Shown in pieces: positions 56,720 to 64,000 of a stretch of 64,000 nt of DNA; positions within the stretch are counted from its first letter, which is position 1, and each line of letters opens with the position of its first letter. Origin of the DNA: Alkalicoccus saliphilus (GTDB taxonomy: Bacteria; Bacillota; Bacilli; Bacillales; Salisediminibacteriaceae); contig NZ_PZJJ01000005.1 of assembly GCF_003044065.1 (NCBI RefSeq), forward strand, positions 117,110 through 181,109, read 5' to 3'. Below the pieces are notes generated by a model. The model was not told the origin of the DNA, ran no database searches, and worked only from the letters and a program-made list of their open reading frames with translations. Made by a program: the position numbers and the translations under genes.

Positions 56720-57649
56720 TTAAAACATGTGTACAAGTACCATCAGCACAAACATAACCGTCATGTAGTACAGAGAGTAAATAAACATGCCTGTCGCCCA
56801 TTTCATGTCATCTTTTGCTTTAAGACCTGTCAGTCCATAAATAAGCCAGCTTCCTCCAAGAATAAGCGCTGCAGAAGTATATACTGCGCCAAAGTCAGCG
56901 ACGAGAAGAGATACAGGAATTAAAGCCGCGACGTACCAGATGATCTGGCGCTTTGTCAGTGCAAAACCTGCCTTGACGGGAAGCATAGGTATGCCTGCTG
57001 CGCGGTATTCGTCGACTCTTCTCATAGCCAGTGCGAGAAAATGCGGTGGCTGCCAGATAAACATGATTAAAAACAATGCCCAGGCATAAGGGTGCAGACC
57101 CGGATCAACTGCCGCCCACCCGATGAGTGGAGGAACAGCTCCGGCAAAACTGCCGACAATGGTATTCAGCGTTGTTGTACGTTTAGTCCACATCGTATAG
57201 AGTACAACATAAAAAATCAGCCCTATGACACCTATTAGTGCGGCTGTAAGGGAAGCTGCCGCTAAAAAAGCGGTACCAGCAAGAGAGACTGCCAAGCCGT
57301 ATGTAAGCGTCTGTTTCCCAGTCAGCTTTCCTGTGACAGTCGGCCGGTCTTTTGTACGTTCCATCAGATGATCAATGTCCCGGTCGATGTAATTATTAAG
57401 AGCACATCCTCCGGCAATGATCAGCGCGGAACCTACAAGAGCCATGAAAGCTGTCAGTGCATTGGCTGCCAGGGTTGTTCCAGTATAATAGGCAGCCAGA
57501 TAAAGCCCGGTAAACGCGGTAATTAAATTAGACATTACAATTCCCGTTTTGGAAATAGTCACGTAATCCCGCCAGCTGAACGTTGAACTGGAAACTTCAC
57601 TTACACTAGTCACTGTTTCCGCTGAAGACATTGCATTCAGTTTACTCAA
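56720..57649 (-). CDS. ctaB: Heme O synthase (protoheme IX farnesyltransferase)
   Basis: A 309-residue UbiA-family protein with about nine helices. The prenyl diphosphate motifs are [19 protein letters not shown] (near residue 107) and the second Asp-rich region [12 protein letters not shown]. It farnesylates heme B to heme O, the precursor of heme A made by CtaA. The start is uncertain: an ATG at 57655 has its GGGGGTG only 1 base away, so a TTG at 57649, 8 bases from that site, is preferred. First gene of ctaBCDEF. Confidence 0.94.
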   Translation of the reverse strand: MSKLNAMSSAETVTSVSEVSSSTFSWRDYVTISKTGIVMSNLITAFTGLYLAAYYTGTTLAANALTAFMALVGSALIIAGGCALNNYIDRDIDHLMERTKDRPTVTGKLTGKQTLTYGLAVSLAGTAFLAAASLTAALIGVIGLIFYVVLYTMWTKRTTTLNTIVGSFAGAVPPLIGWAAVDPGLHPYAWALFLIMFIWQPPHFLALAMRRVDEYRAAGIPMLPVKAGFALTKRQIIWYVAALIPVSLLVADFGAVYTSAALILGGSWLIYGLTGLKAKDDMKWATGMFIYSLYYMTVMFVLMVLVHMF

Positions 57650-57655
57650 TTTCAT

Positions 57656-58072
57656 TCACCCCCTGTACACATCACCTTTTTTGCTATGATTTAGAAGGAA
57701 AAATTATTCCGCAGTGAACTTTTTTCAGCGACAATTCAATAGTTTATTTGAAAAAAGCTGTAAACGCTCTCTCAAAAAAACTTTAAATGCGCGCATAACA
57801 AAAAAGATGATAGTTTGCACTGCTCATACACATTATAAAGGAAGAATACCTTATTTTCATCACATTTTTTTAGAGTTGATATTTCTGAAACACCTTTGTG
57901 ACAATTATGTGAAAGTCATTTCTTCCTTTATAATTTGCTATATTATAGAAGTGGCAGCATCAGGCACAATATATTTGTCTGATTTTTGTTATTCTGACAT
58001 AATATTGTACTGTCTGCTCAAACAAAATAAATAAATAATCTTTTGTATAATCTAGAAAGATGGTGGAATGCT
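57656..58072. promoter_or_regulatory. ctaB-ctaA divergent control region with a cre-like site
   Basis: A 417-base AT-rich region between divergent ctaB and ctaA. TGTAAACGCTCTCT (57759-57772) matches the CcpA-binding consensus TGWAANCGNTNWCA at 13 of 14 positions. A TATAAT at 58046-58051 may be the ctaA -10 box. The B. subtilis cta genes are subject to catabolite repression, so the site is plausible. No gene is seen in this region. Confidence 0.5.
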
Positions 58073-58981
58073 ATGCATCGACTCCTTAAATTTTATGGAA
58101 TTATTACTACACTGGGTATGCTCCTCGTTCTTCTTCAGGGAGCTCTCGTAACTCAGACAGGTTCGGGTGATGCCTGCGGGCCGGAATGGCCGCTGTGCTA
58201 CGGCCAGGTCATACCGGAAAATCCAACGATTGAAACGATGATTGAATACACCCATCGTGTTGTTTCCGGCGCTCTCGGTTTGATGGTCATAATACATGCT
58301 GTGTGGAGCTGGAAAGTTATTGGGCACCTGAGGGAAACGAAATTATTTTCACTGCTGGCCGTCGCTTTCATCATATTACAGGGGCTTCTCGGAGCGGCTG
58401 CCGTCGTCTGGGGCCAGTCAGATGCCGTAATGGCTCTTCATTTCGGTTTTTCTCTTATTTCTTTTGCGAGTGTACTTCTGCTTACAATACTCGCTTTTGA
58501 AGATGGTAAGCCTGCTTCTTTAACTTCTCCGAAGATTTCCCGAAGCTTCCGGGGGATGATTATTATTAACCTTATCTTTACTTATATGGTCGTTTACACT
58601 GGAGCTTACGTGAAACATTCAGGTGCAGGCGGTGCCTGTGATGGATGGCCTTTATGTAATGGACAGATAATCCCTTCTCTTCAGGGCGGAGTTGCCATTC
58701 AGTTTTCCCACAGGCTTGTTGCCAGTCTTCTTTTAATAACAATATTAATTATGTTTATTCAGATGATTAAACACCATATTAAAAACAAGCCGCTGCTGTA
58801 CAGTGGAACTGCCAGCCTTCTTCTGATATCTTCCCAGGCTCTGAGTGGTGCTTTCGTAATATTTACCGGCTTTACACTGACAGCTACACTTTCGCACGCC
58901 GTCATAGTCAGCCTTTTGTTCGGTACTCTCAGTTATATGGCCATGGTTGCGTCCCGGGCAACGATTACCCGTTCTTCATAA
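58073..58981 (+). CDS. ctaA: Heme A synthase
   Basis: A 302-residue protein with eight membrane helices in two similar halves. Each half has a conserved Cys pair: GDACGPEWPLCYG and GGACDGWPLCNG, marking the Bacillus type. Heme-binding His residues lie in EYTHRVVSG, ALHFGFS, FSHRLVAS and LSHAVIV. It oxidises heme O to heme A for the caa3 oxidase. The ATG at 58073 follows GGTGG; the earlier ATG at 58043 has no site. A terminator shared with dps follows. Confidence 0.95.
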   Translation: MHRLLKFYGIITTLGMLLVLLQGALVTQTGSGDACGPEWPLCYGQVIPENPTIETMIEYTHRVVSGALGLMVIIHAVWSWKVIGHLRETKLFSLLAVAFIILQGLLGAAAVVWGQSDAVMALHFGFSLISFASVLLLTILAFEDGKPASLTSPKISRSFRGMIIINLIFTYMVVYTGAYVKHSGAGGACDGWPLCNGQIIPSLQGGVAIQFSHRLVASLLLITILIMFIQMIKHHIKNKPLLYSGTASLLLISSQALSGAFVIFTGFTLTATLSHAVIVSLLFGTLSYMAMVASRATITRSS

Positions 58982-59003
58982 AAACGATACGTTTCCAATA
59001 TTA

Positions 59004-59037
59004 AAAAAAGCTGTCCGGATATCCGGACAGCTTTTTT
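59004..59037. terminator. Bidirectional terminator between ctaA and dps
   Basis: AAAAAAGCTGTCCGGA (59004-59019) and its complement to 59037 form a near-continuous hairpin with T-runs on both strands, between convergent genes. Confidence 0.9.
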
Positions 59038-59039
59038 AC

Positions 59040-59489
59040 TTAGCGGTCTCCAAGAAATGAACGAAGCATCCAGTTATGCTTTTCAACAGACTGTCTGATT
59101 TCAATCAGCATGTCTGCTGTAGCTTCGTCATCAGCATCATCTTCCAGGGTTTCGATATCTTCCTTCAATTCAGAGGAAAGCGTATCAAAATCAGCTACCA
59201 GAGACCGCACCATATCTTCTGCATCCTGCTCTCCTTCAGCTTCTTTAAGCGTGGTTGTTTCCAGGTAGACCTTCATGGACGCCACCGGTTTACCTTTTAA
59301 TGCAAGCAGTCTCTCTGCCAGTTCATCAATATGCTCAGCCGCCTCATTATACAACTCTTCAAATTTTTCGTGAAGGGTAAAAAAATGCGGACCTTTAACA
59401 TACCAGTGGTAGTTGTGAAGTTTTACGAACATGACATTCCAGTTCGCAACATGTCTGTTAAGGATTTCAGTTGTTTGTGTATGTGCCAT
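59040..59489 (-). CDS. dps: Dps family DNA-binding ferritin-like protein
   Basis: A 149-residue four-helix protein. The ferroxidase-site residues of Dps are visible: NYHWYVKGPHFFTLHEKFEELY and EHIDELAERLLALKG. It stores iron and protects DNA from peroxide. AAGGGAG precedes the ATG at 59489; the open frame extends to 59558 without a site. It stands where B. subtilis has ftsW and pycA (between ylaN and ctaA), so this junction has been rearranged. Confidence 0.92.
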   Translation of the reverse strand: MAHTQTTEILNRHVANWNVMFVKLHNYHWYVKGPHFFTLHEKFEELYNEAAEHIDELAERLLALKGKPVASMKVYLETTTLKEAEGEQDAEDMVRSLVADFDTLSSELKEDIETLEDDADDEATADMLIEIRQSVEKHNWMLRSFLGDR

Positions 59490-59648
59490 TATATCAACTC
59501 CCTTTTTTCTCTTTCCGCTCTCATCTATATTATTTCCCGAAATAACTTTTTTAAACATCTCTTTGTTTTTTGTGGGCGTATGGTAAATTATGGTTCATCC
59601 GAAAGTTATGCTGAAGTTCATCAATATAAGGTTATACTCCGCTGACGG

Positions 59649-59705
59649 CTGGAGGAACACTTCGCTTCCAACCGCCCTGCCGTGAAGGGGATTTTCGGGC
59701 AGGCT
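59649..59705 (-). repeat. Dispersed intergenic repeat, copy B (dps-ylaN gap)
   Basis: The minus-strand partner of the repeat at 30137-30194. It lies in a 530-base gene-free stretch (59490-60021) that also has GC-rich half-palindromes such as GTCTGCGGAAGC near 59791-59802 and GCTTTCTCCGCAGC near 59826-59839, resembling the mosaic intergenic repeats of haloalkaliphilic bacilli. Confidence 0.55.
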
Positions 59706-59967
59706 GCTTCCTATCTTCCAATCTCCTTCTTACACGGGCCGCTTTCCGTTTCGTTTATTCTACAAAACCGATGCAAGGCGATTTTTCGAGACGTCTGCGG
59801 AAGCACGCAGATCCTCCCCCGGATGCTTTCTCCGCAGCAGGTGTGAAGAGCCGCAGGCAACCTTCAAAAACAACCCGGAGCTTTAACAGAGCTTCTTTTT
59901 AAAGTCATTAGTCTGCCGAATGCCTCCTGTAAACACCTGAAGAAATCGATATTTCACTAAATGAAAC

Positions 59968-60004
59968 CAAAAAAAGGAGCTGCCCTTAAACCGGACAGCT
60001 CCTT
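59968..60004 (-). terminator. Terminator after ylaN
   Basis: AAGGAGCTG (59974-59982) pairs with CAGCTCCTT (59996-60004) with a T-run on the minus strand. Confidence 0.82.
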
Positions 60005-60021
60005 TATGCTATGTCAGAAAC

Positions 60022-60318
60022 CTATGCATTATTTCCCCGTGCACGCATTGTCGCCTCATGAAGAGCAGACAGCTGTTGTTCCAGCTGAGCCAGAATCTGT
60101 TTGCCTTCTTCTTCCGAAACGAGCTTGAGACGGATCGCGAAATCTATTTCGCGTGACAGACCGAACATCTGCGTATCTAATACCTCTTCGTAGAGTGGAC
60201 ACTGAGGCATCGTCAAATTTCTCATCTGAACTTCGATGAGTTTAACAATTTTTTCGGCATCTTCTCTTAGAAGGGCATAGGCTTTTTCGCTCTGTTCAGA
60301 CAGGATTTCAGTGGACAC
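60022..60318 (-). CDS. ylaN: YlaN family (UPF0358) protein
   Basis: A 98-residue helical protein with the strongly conserved core [27 protein letters not shown] (residues 35-61, quoted in two halves: [16 protein letters not shown] and [11 protein letters not shown]). YlaN is essential in B. subtilis under some conditions and is linked to iron homeostasis in Firmicutes. GTG start with GAGGAGGG upstream. Its place beside dps, another iron protein, is of interest. Confidence 0.92.
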   Translation of the reverse strand: MSTEILSEQSEKAYALLREDAEKIVKLIEVQMRNLTMPQCPLYEEVLDTQMFGLSREIDFAIRLKLVSEEEGKQILAQLEQQLSALHEATMRARGNNA

Positions 60319-60482
60319 GCGAATCCCTCCTCTACTTCAAGCAAAGCATTCACGAAGCATATTCGCTCAGTATGATGCTTTAATACTATCTTAGCTTGTC
60401 AAAAGAAAAAATGCAACTGCCTTATATCAGATGACATTTAACCTGCGTCCTACTATACTGATAGGGAAAGGATGGTGGAAAA

Positions 60483-61001
60483 ATGGATGAAATGCTGGTA
60501 CAAATAAAAGGCGCTGTCAAGCACCCGGTCATGATTGACCCGGGGGTGTGGATCTTCGATGATCGGAGAGTAGATATGGATACTGTGTTCGACGAACCTG
60601 AAAAAAATCAGACGGATAAAGAATACGAAGCAATGGGCAGAGCCTTCGATGAGCAGAGAAAAGGGGCGCTTCCTCCACAGACAAACGAGAATAAAGTAAC
60701 GATAAGCAGAAAGGATCTTACAGAAAAATCGTTAGGAATCCGCCTTGCTCCATTTATGAAAAATGCAGAGCCGGAGGAAACAGCTTCAATGGTGCGGCTA
60801 CACCGCAAAAACGGAAAAGAAGATATAATTCTTCCAGCTGAGAAAGCAATATCAGGTATCGTTGCCTTCTCTGAAACCGGCAGCCCTCTGCGAAGCTCCG
60901 GCCCTCTCCACTTTTACTATAGTGATGGTTCGAATCGAAATGAACCGATTACACATGTTTCCGGCTTTACATTTATTGAATCAAAAGAAAGCAGAAATTA
61001 A
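60483..61001 (+). CDS. YlaL-like protein of unknown function
   Basis: A 172-residue soluble protein. Position opposite phoH/ylaK and next to ylaN matches ylaL of B. subtilis. The N-terminal half has a conserved DPGVWIFDDRRVDMDTVF, and the C-terminal half is a strand-rich segment (FYYSDGSNRNEPITHVSGFTF). Some database entries for relatives carry a peptidyl-prolyl isomerase label, for which I see no support in the sequence. AAGGATGG precedes the ATG. Function unknown. Confidence 0.75.
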   Translation: MDEMLVQIKGAVKHPVMIDPGVWIFDDRRVDMDTVFDEPEKNQTDKEYEAMGRAFDEQRKGALPPQTNENKVTISRKDLTEKSLGIRLAPFMKNAEPEETASMVRLHRKNGKEDIILPAEKAISGIVAFSETGSPLRSSGPLHFYYSDGSNRNEPITHVSGFTFIESKESRN

Positions 61002-61013
61002 CTAAAAAGAACC

Positions 61014-61044
61014 TGCCGGCCTGAAACAGGCCGGCAGGTTCTTC
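61014..61044. terminator. Bidirectional terminator between ylaL-like gene and phoH
   Basis: GAACCTGCCGGCCTG (61019-61025 onward) forms a perfect 15-bp hairpin with CAGGCCGGCAGGTTC, with A and T runs outside, between convergent genes. Confidence 0.9.
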
Positions 61045-61052
61045 CTTATTGG

Positions 61053-62372
61053 TCAGAGCAGATCTGCTGCAAGCTGCGCGAGACCCGATCTTTCTCCTTT
61101 TTCAAATTTCATATGTCCCGATATGTCCAGATGTTTCATTCGTTCCACAACATAAGACAGACCATTCGTATATTCATCAAGGTACGGGTGATCAATTTGT
61201 TTAGGATCCCCCATTAAAACAATTTTACTGCCTTCACCTACACGGGTAATGATAGTTTTAACTTCGTGCTTCGTCAAATTCTGAGCTTCGTCGATAATAA
61301 TGTACTGTTCCGGGATGCTTCTTCCCCGGATGTAGGTCAGTGCTTCCACCTGAACTGTTGACATGCCTGCCAGAATATCTTCCAGCTCTGTAGTTTTATT
61401 CGTATTGAATAAAAACTCCAGATTATCAAATATCGGCTGCATCCAGGGGCGGAGCTTCTCGTCCTTTTCCCCCGGAAGATACCCTATGTCTTTTCCAACC
61501 GGCACAACAGGACGAGTTACGAGCAGCTTTTTATATTCATGCATGTCCTCTGTAAGATACATACCACAGGCAAGCGAGAGCAGGGTTTTACCGGTTCCTG
61601 CCTTACCCACGAGTGTCACGAGAGGGATATCTTTGCGGAGAAGCAGCTCCATCGCCATACGCTGCTGTACATTTCGGGGTCTTACTCCCCAGATCCCTTC
61701 AAAATCCCCCAGAAACAGATCCAGCTTCTGTGCTTTTTGATCTGTCATGGCCAGCGCAGAGCGGCTCGGGTTTGTAAGATCCCGGAAAACACAGAAGTGA
61801 TGCGGATTTAAAGGTTCTGTACCAGCTTCTTTAAAACTTAAATACCGTTTTTTGAAAAGCCGGTCCATCGTGTCGCTGTCCATCCATTCTTCGCTGTACC
61901 CTTTATATATATTGTCGAATTGAGCTACATGGTCTGAAAGAAAATCTTCGGCCTGGATTCCGAGTGCATCTGCTTTGACTCTCAACAGAGCATCTTTTGT
62001 CACAATAACAATATTTTCCGGTTGTTCAGCTTCCTCCATCATGTTCAGTGCAATAGCAAGGATTCTATTATCGTTGTTTTTTTCCAGTCCATGTTTCTCC
62101 ATTTGTTCATAGGACCGGTGATTCAGTTCAACAATTAGCTTTCCAGTACCCGGAAGTTCCACCCCTTCATGAAGCTTCCCTTTGGTTCTCAGCTGATCGA
62201 GAAGCCGTGCCACTTCCCTCGCATTTCTTCCAATTTCATCAGTCAGTCTTTTTTTTGTATCAATTTCTTCCAGAACCACGGCGGGAATTACTACCGTGTT
62301 TTCGACGAAAGAATGAATGGACAGTGGATCGTGAAGCAGAACATTGGTATCGAGAATGTACGCCTTAATCAT
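61053..62372 (-). CDS. ylaK: PhoH family PIN-domain ATPase (YlaK, PhoH2 type)
   Basis: A 439-residue fusion: an N-terminal PIN nuclease domain (residues 1-130, with YILDTNVLLHD and VTKDALLRVKA) and a C-terminal PhoH ATPase domain with Walker A GKAGTGKTLLSL (near residue 257) and Walker B YIIIDEAQNLT. This is the PhoH2 architecture, thought to act as an RNA helicase/ribonuclease. No antitoxin-like gene is adjacent. The start follows GGAGGGAGCG-like sequence. Confidence 0.9.
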   Translation of the reverse strand: MIKAYILDTNVLLHDPLSIHSFVENTVVIPAVVLEEIDTKKRLTDEIGRNAREVARLLDQLRTKGKLHEGVELPGTGKLIVELNHRSYEQMEKHGLEKNNDNRILAIALNMMEEAEQPENIVIVTKDALLRVKADALGIQAEDFLSDHVAQFDNIYKGYSEEWMDSDTMDRLFKKRYLSFKEAGTEPLNPHHFCVFRDLTNPSRSALAMTDQKAQKLDLFLGDFEGIWGVRPRNVQQRMAMELLLRKDIPLVTLVGKAGTGKTLLSLACGMYLTEDMHEYKKLLVTRPVVPVGKDIGYLPGEKDEKLRPWMQPIFDNLEFLFNTNKTTELEDILAGMSTVQVEALTYIRGRSIPEQYIIIDEAQNLTKHEVKTIITRVGEGSKIVLMGDPKQIDHPYLDEYTNGLSYVVERMKHLDISGHMKFEKGERSGLAQLAADLL

Positions 62373-62463
62373 AGCGCTCCCTCCACAGAACAGCAGAATT
62401 AGGAAGATTTATATAAAATAGCTATAACATGAAAGATCCTCCGTGTTCATCTCATTCAAAATG

Positions 62464-62919
62464 TTAAGCGTTTTTTAAAGCTTTCATCACTTGATTGTCC
62501 AGCTTTAGAGCAGCTTCTTCATCGTAAGTTTTTTCGAACTTAGGCTCGTTTATGAGCCGTGCTCCGTAAAACATCACGTCTTTAACTTCCTCTATCTTAA
62601 CTTCCACCATCCTTAATTTAAGCGGCACATTATTCATTACATCTTCTCCAATAAAAGCTTTCCCTGTTAAAGAATATGTGGATCCATCTGCAATGACTGT
62701 AATGGTGACCAGAGGTTCGGACTTTATATTATTTAAGATTTTTGATTTTTGATCGACAGCAAACCTCACAGTTTTAGAATCTTTGGCGTATATCCAGGAT
62801 ATTGCGTTCACTTTCGGTGCACCACTTTCCGCATCTACTGTAGCGATAGTAACATAGTGTTCTTCCTGTAAAGTGGCAAGAAGATCTTCATTTAATGATG
62901 TTTCAATACGATTTCCCAC
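62464..62919 (-). CDS. Pyridoxamine 5'-phosphate oxidase family (flavin split-barrel) protein
   Basis: A 151-residue split-barrel protein: HYVTIATVDAESGAPKVNAISWIYA, then VRFAVDQKSKILNNI, the pattern of small FMN-binding family members. It is probably an FMN- or heme-binding oxidoreductase of unknown substrate. GTG start with GGAGGGG upstream. In B. subtilis ylaJ, a sporulation lipoprotein, lies between ylaI and ylaK; it is absent and this gene stands in its place. Confidence 0.8.
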   Translation of the reverse strand: MGNRIETSLNEDLLATLQEEHYVTIATVDAESGAPKVNAISWIYAKDSKTVRFAVDQKSKILNNIKSEPLVTITVIADGSTYSLTGKAFIGEDVMNNVPLKLRMVEVKIEEVKDVMFYGARLINEPKFEKTYDEEAALKLDNQVMKALKNA

Positions 62920-63430
62920 CTGTATCCCCTCCTTTCACATTCTGCATTCCCCTATTGCGGGAATAATAAATATATTCTAGAGACTAAAAGATAAATCCTT
63001 CTTAAATAAGGTTCTTTTATAAATGTTTACAGTAAGAATCAGCCGGCATCCACAGCTTCATTTTTCTTATGAACTGCTTTGAAAATGACGTATGTAAATG
63101 ATGGACGTGCAGATTTGTTTCCAAGGTAACGAAGACGGCCGGGTCCTTACTTATCTATTTTATTTTCAAGGCAGCCTGTCATAAAATAACATTTTATTCC
63201 TTCGTTCTCATACCTCCAGCTTTCCCCAGATGGCGTGTGAATTTGAGCTTGTTATTTTAATTTTTTATCCATGGGGGATGACCGTATAAAAAGGGATATT
63301 TTAGTAAAAAGGTTTGTTAGTGAACAGAGGCGGCGATACTCCGAAGGGAATTTTTACAGATTAAGCATCCAAGCGTCTGCCCCCATGTTATAATTAACCA
63401 AGATTATCTTTATATAGGCAGGTGATTTAA
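62920..63430. other. Gene-free region upstream of ylaI
   Basis: About 510 bases without a frame I would support. An extended -10 promoter candidate for ylaI lies at 63386-63394. Nothing else was recognised. Confidence 0.5.
63386..63394 (+). promoter_or_regulatory. Extended -10 promoter candidate for ylaI
   Basis: TGT followed by TATAAT (63389-63394), 37 bases before the ylaI start. No good -35 box is seen at the usual distance. Confidence 0.5.
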
Positions 63431-63634
63431 ATGCGTGTGAAGTGTGTGCTTTGCGATAAAATTGAAAAATTATCCCCGGACCTGCCCCTGGCAAAAAAAC
63501 TGCGCAACCGGCCGATTCATACCTACATGTGTGAGGAATGCCGTGAAAGAATTGCTGAAAAAACAGAGGCCCGGCTTAATACTGGACACTTCCGTAAGCA
63601 TCATACAGAAGAAGAGACAGATGAATACATTTAA
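63431..63634 (+). CDS. ylaI: YlaI family (DUF2197) zinc-finger-like protein
   Basis: A 67-residue protein with two Cys pairs, CVLC (residues 5-8) and CEEC (34-37), flanking LRNRPIHTYM, as in B. subtilis YlaI. The four Cys suggest a small zinc ribbon. Function unknown. AGGTGAT precedes the ATG. It marks the end of the syntenic block. Confidence 0.9.
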   Translation: MRVKCVLCDKIEKLSPDLPLAKKLRNRPIHTYMCEECRERIAEKTEARLNTGHFRKHHTEEETDEYI

Positions 63635-63787
63635 TGAGCAGCTATTATTAAAATTGTAAACTTTCTTAAAGCCGGCTGACAAATTTTTTAGAAGTAAGAA
63701 GCAGGATACAGGAGTCACAAGAGCCTTTTAACAATAATTTATTACTAAAGAGATCCAGCATAAAAAAACTCTGAGTACGTTATAAAG

Positions 63788-64000
63788 TGTACCCTTTGTA
63801 AAGGACATTTTTAAAAAGCCTAAGCTACTTCTAGAAGATGATCCCTGTATTGCACAGGGGTCATCTTTTTGCGGTTCCATTGATATCTATGGTGATTATA
63901 GTACGTCATATATTGCTTCATTTCCTTATGTAGATCTTGTAATGTTAGACAGGATGGGAGGGAGGTTTCGTCTTTCAGGTGTCCAAAGAAGGATTCGATG
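63788..64000 (-). mobile_element. IS3-family insertion sequence, right end (continues past window)
   Basis: A transposase tail (63820-64000) is followed by a terminal sequence reading TGTACCCTTTGTAAAGGACA inward from 63788, a likely inverted repeat. The other end lies beyond the window, so completeness and target duplication cannot be judged. Confidence 0.65.
63820..64000 (-). CDS. IS3-family transposase (OrfB), C-terminal fragment
   Basis: The minus strand is open from the window edge to a TAG at 63820-63822, giving 59 residues plus stop. The translation begins IESFFGHLKDET and ends MTPVQYRDHLLEVA, with YYNHHRYQWNRKKMTP between. This is the classic end of IS150-group OrfB integrases; the Glu of IESFF is the third catalytic residue of the DDE triad. 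The 5' part is outside the window. Confidence 0.85.
   Translation of the reverse strand, partial: IESFFGHLKDETSLPSCLTLQDLHKEMKQYMTYYNHHRYQWNRKKMTPVQYRDHLLEVA

Noticed and set aside
57890..57915. Possible Rex box (TTTGTGACAATTATGTGAAA) near ctaA
   Set aside because: The two halves run in the same direction rather than as an inverted repeat, so it is not a Rex palindrome.
59490..60021. Possible non-coding RNA gene in the dps-ylaN gap
   Set aside because: GC-rich inverted segments exist, but I could not assemble a consistent fold; the repeat similarity is the only solid signal.

Overview
The window looks like the chromosome of a low-GC Gram-positive bacterium of the Bacillaceae, probably salt- or alkali-adapted. 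The evidence is near-complete Bacillus subtilis-type synteny, PyrR attenuators, an ileS T-box, bshC (bacillithiol), a caa3 oxidase, two Na+/H+ antiporter genes and several acidic protein tails. A non-sporulating relative of the Salisediminibacterium/Alkalicoccus kind would fit, but that placement is inference from gene content. No rRNA, tRNA or CRISPR array was seen.

Layout. (1) 1-6.7 kb, accessory: end of a DUF3891 gene, a YuiF-type antiporter, a CPA1 antiporter, a YflT-type stress protein, hpt, a short-chain dehydrogenase and two small membrane proteins. (2) 6.7-19.1 kb, minus strand: pyrR-pyrP-pyrB-pyrC-pyrAA-pyrAB-pyrK-pyrD-pyrF-pyrE plus an extra methyltransferase gene, with three PyrR attenuators. 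(3) 19.1-26.2 kb: rluD-type synthase, lspA, ileS with a T-box leader, ylmH, ylmG, a decayed sepF and ylmE. (4) 26.4-42.8 kb: the division and cell wall cluster mraZ-rsmH-ftsL-pbpB-murE-[MurF-like]-mraY-murD-murG-divIB-ftsA-ftsZ, preceded by bshC. (5) 42.9-51.4 kb: the ylb block (panE-like, ylbP, an enoyl-CoA hydratase, rpmF, ylbN, tmcAL, ylbL, coaD, rsmD, ylbG, ylbF) and a YugN-like gene. (6) 51.5-59 kb: a YtvI-like protein, ctaFEDCB and divergent ctaA. (7) 59-63.6 kb: dps, ylaN, ylaL, phoH/ylaK, a flavin split-barrel protein and ylaI. (8) 63.8-64 kb: the end of an IS3-family element.

The main biological story is what is missing. Compared from memory with B. subtilis, every sporulation gene normally embedded here (ylaJ, ylbJ, rsfA/ylbO, spoVD, spoVE, spoIIGA, sigE, sigG) is absent while the flanking housekeeping genes remain in order. 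Division genes are eroded too: sepF survives only as a frameshifted relic that still reads KRIIDILSGKVYA, and divIVA is absent between ylmH and ileS. FtsA would then be the only FtsZ membrane anchor encoded here. Between murE and mraY lies an intact 401-codon MurF-like gene whose ATP-binding loop has been replaced (VEGDYTASI where GxxGKT/S is expected). It is a candidate catalytically dead Mur ligase translated with murE, and the strongest candidate for an undescribed function in the window.
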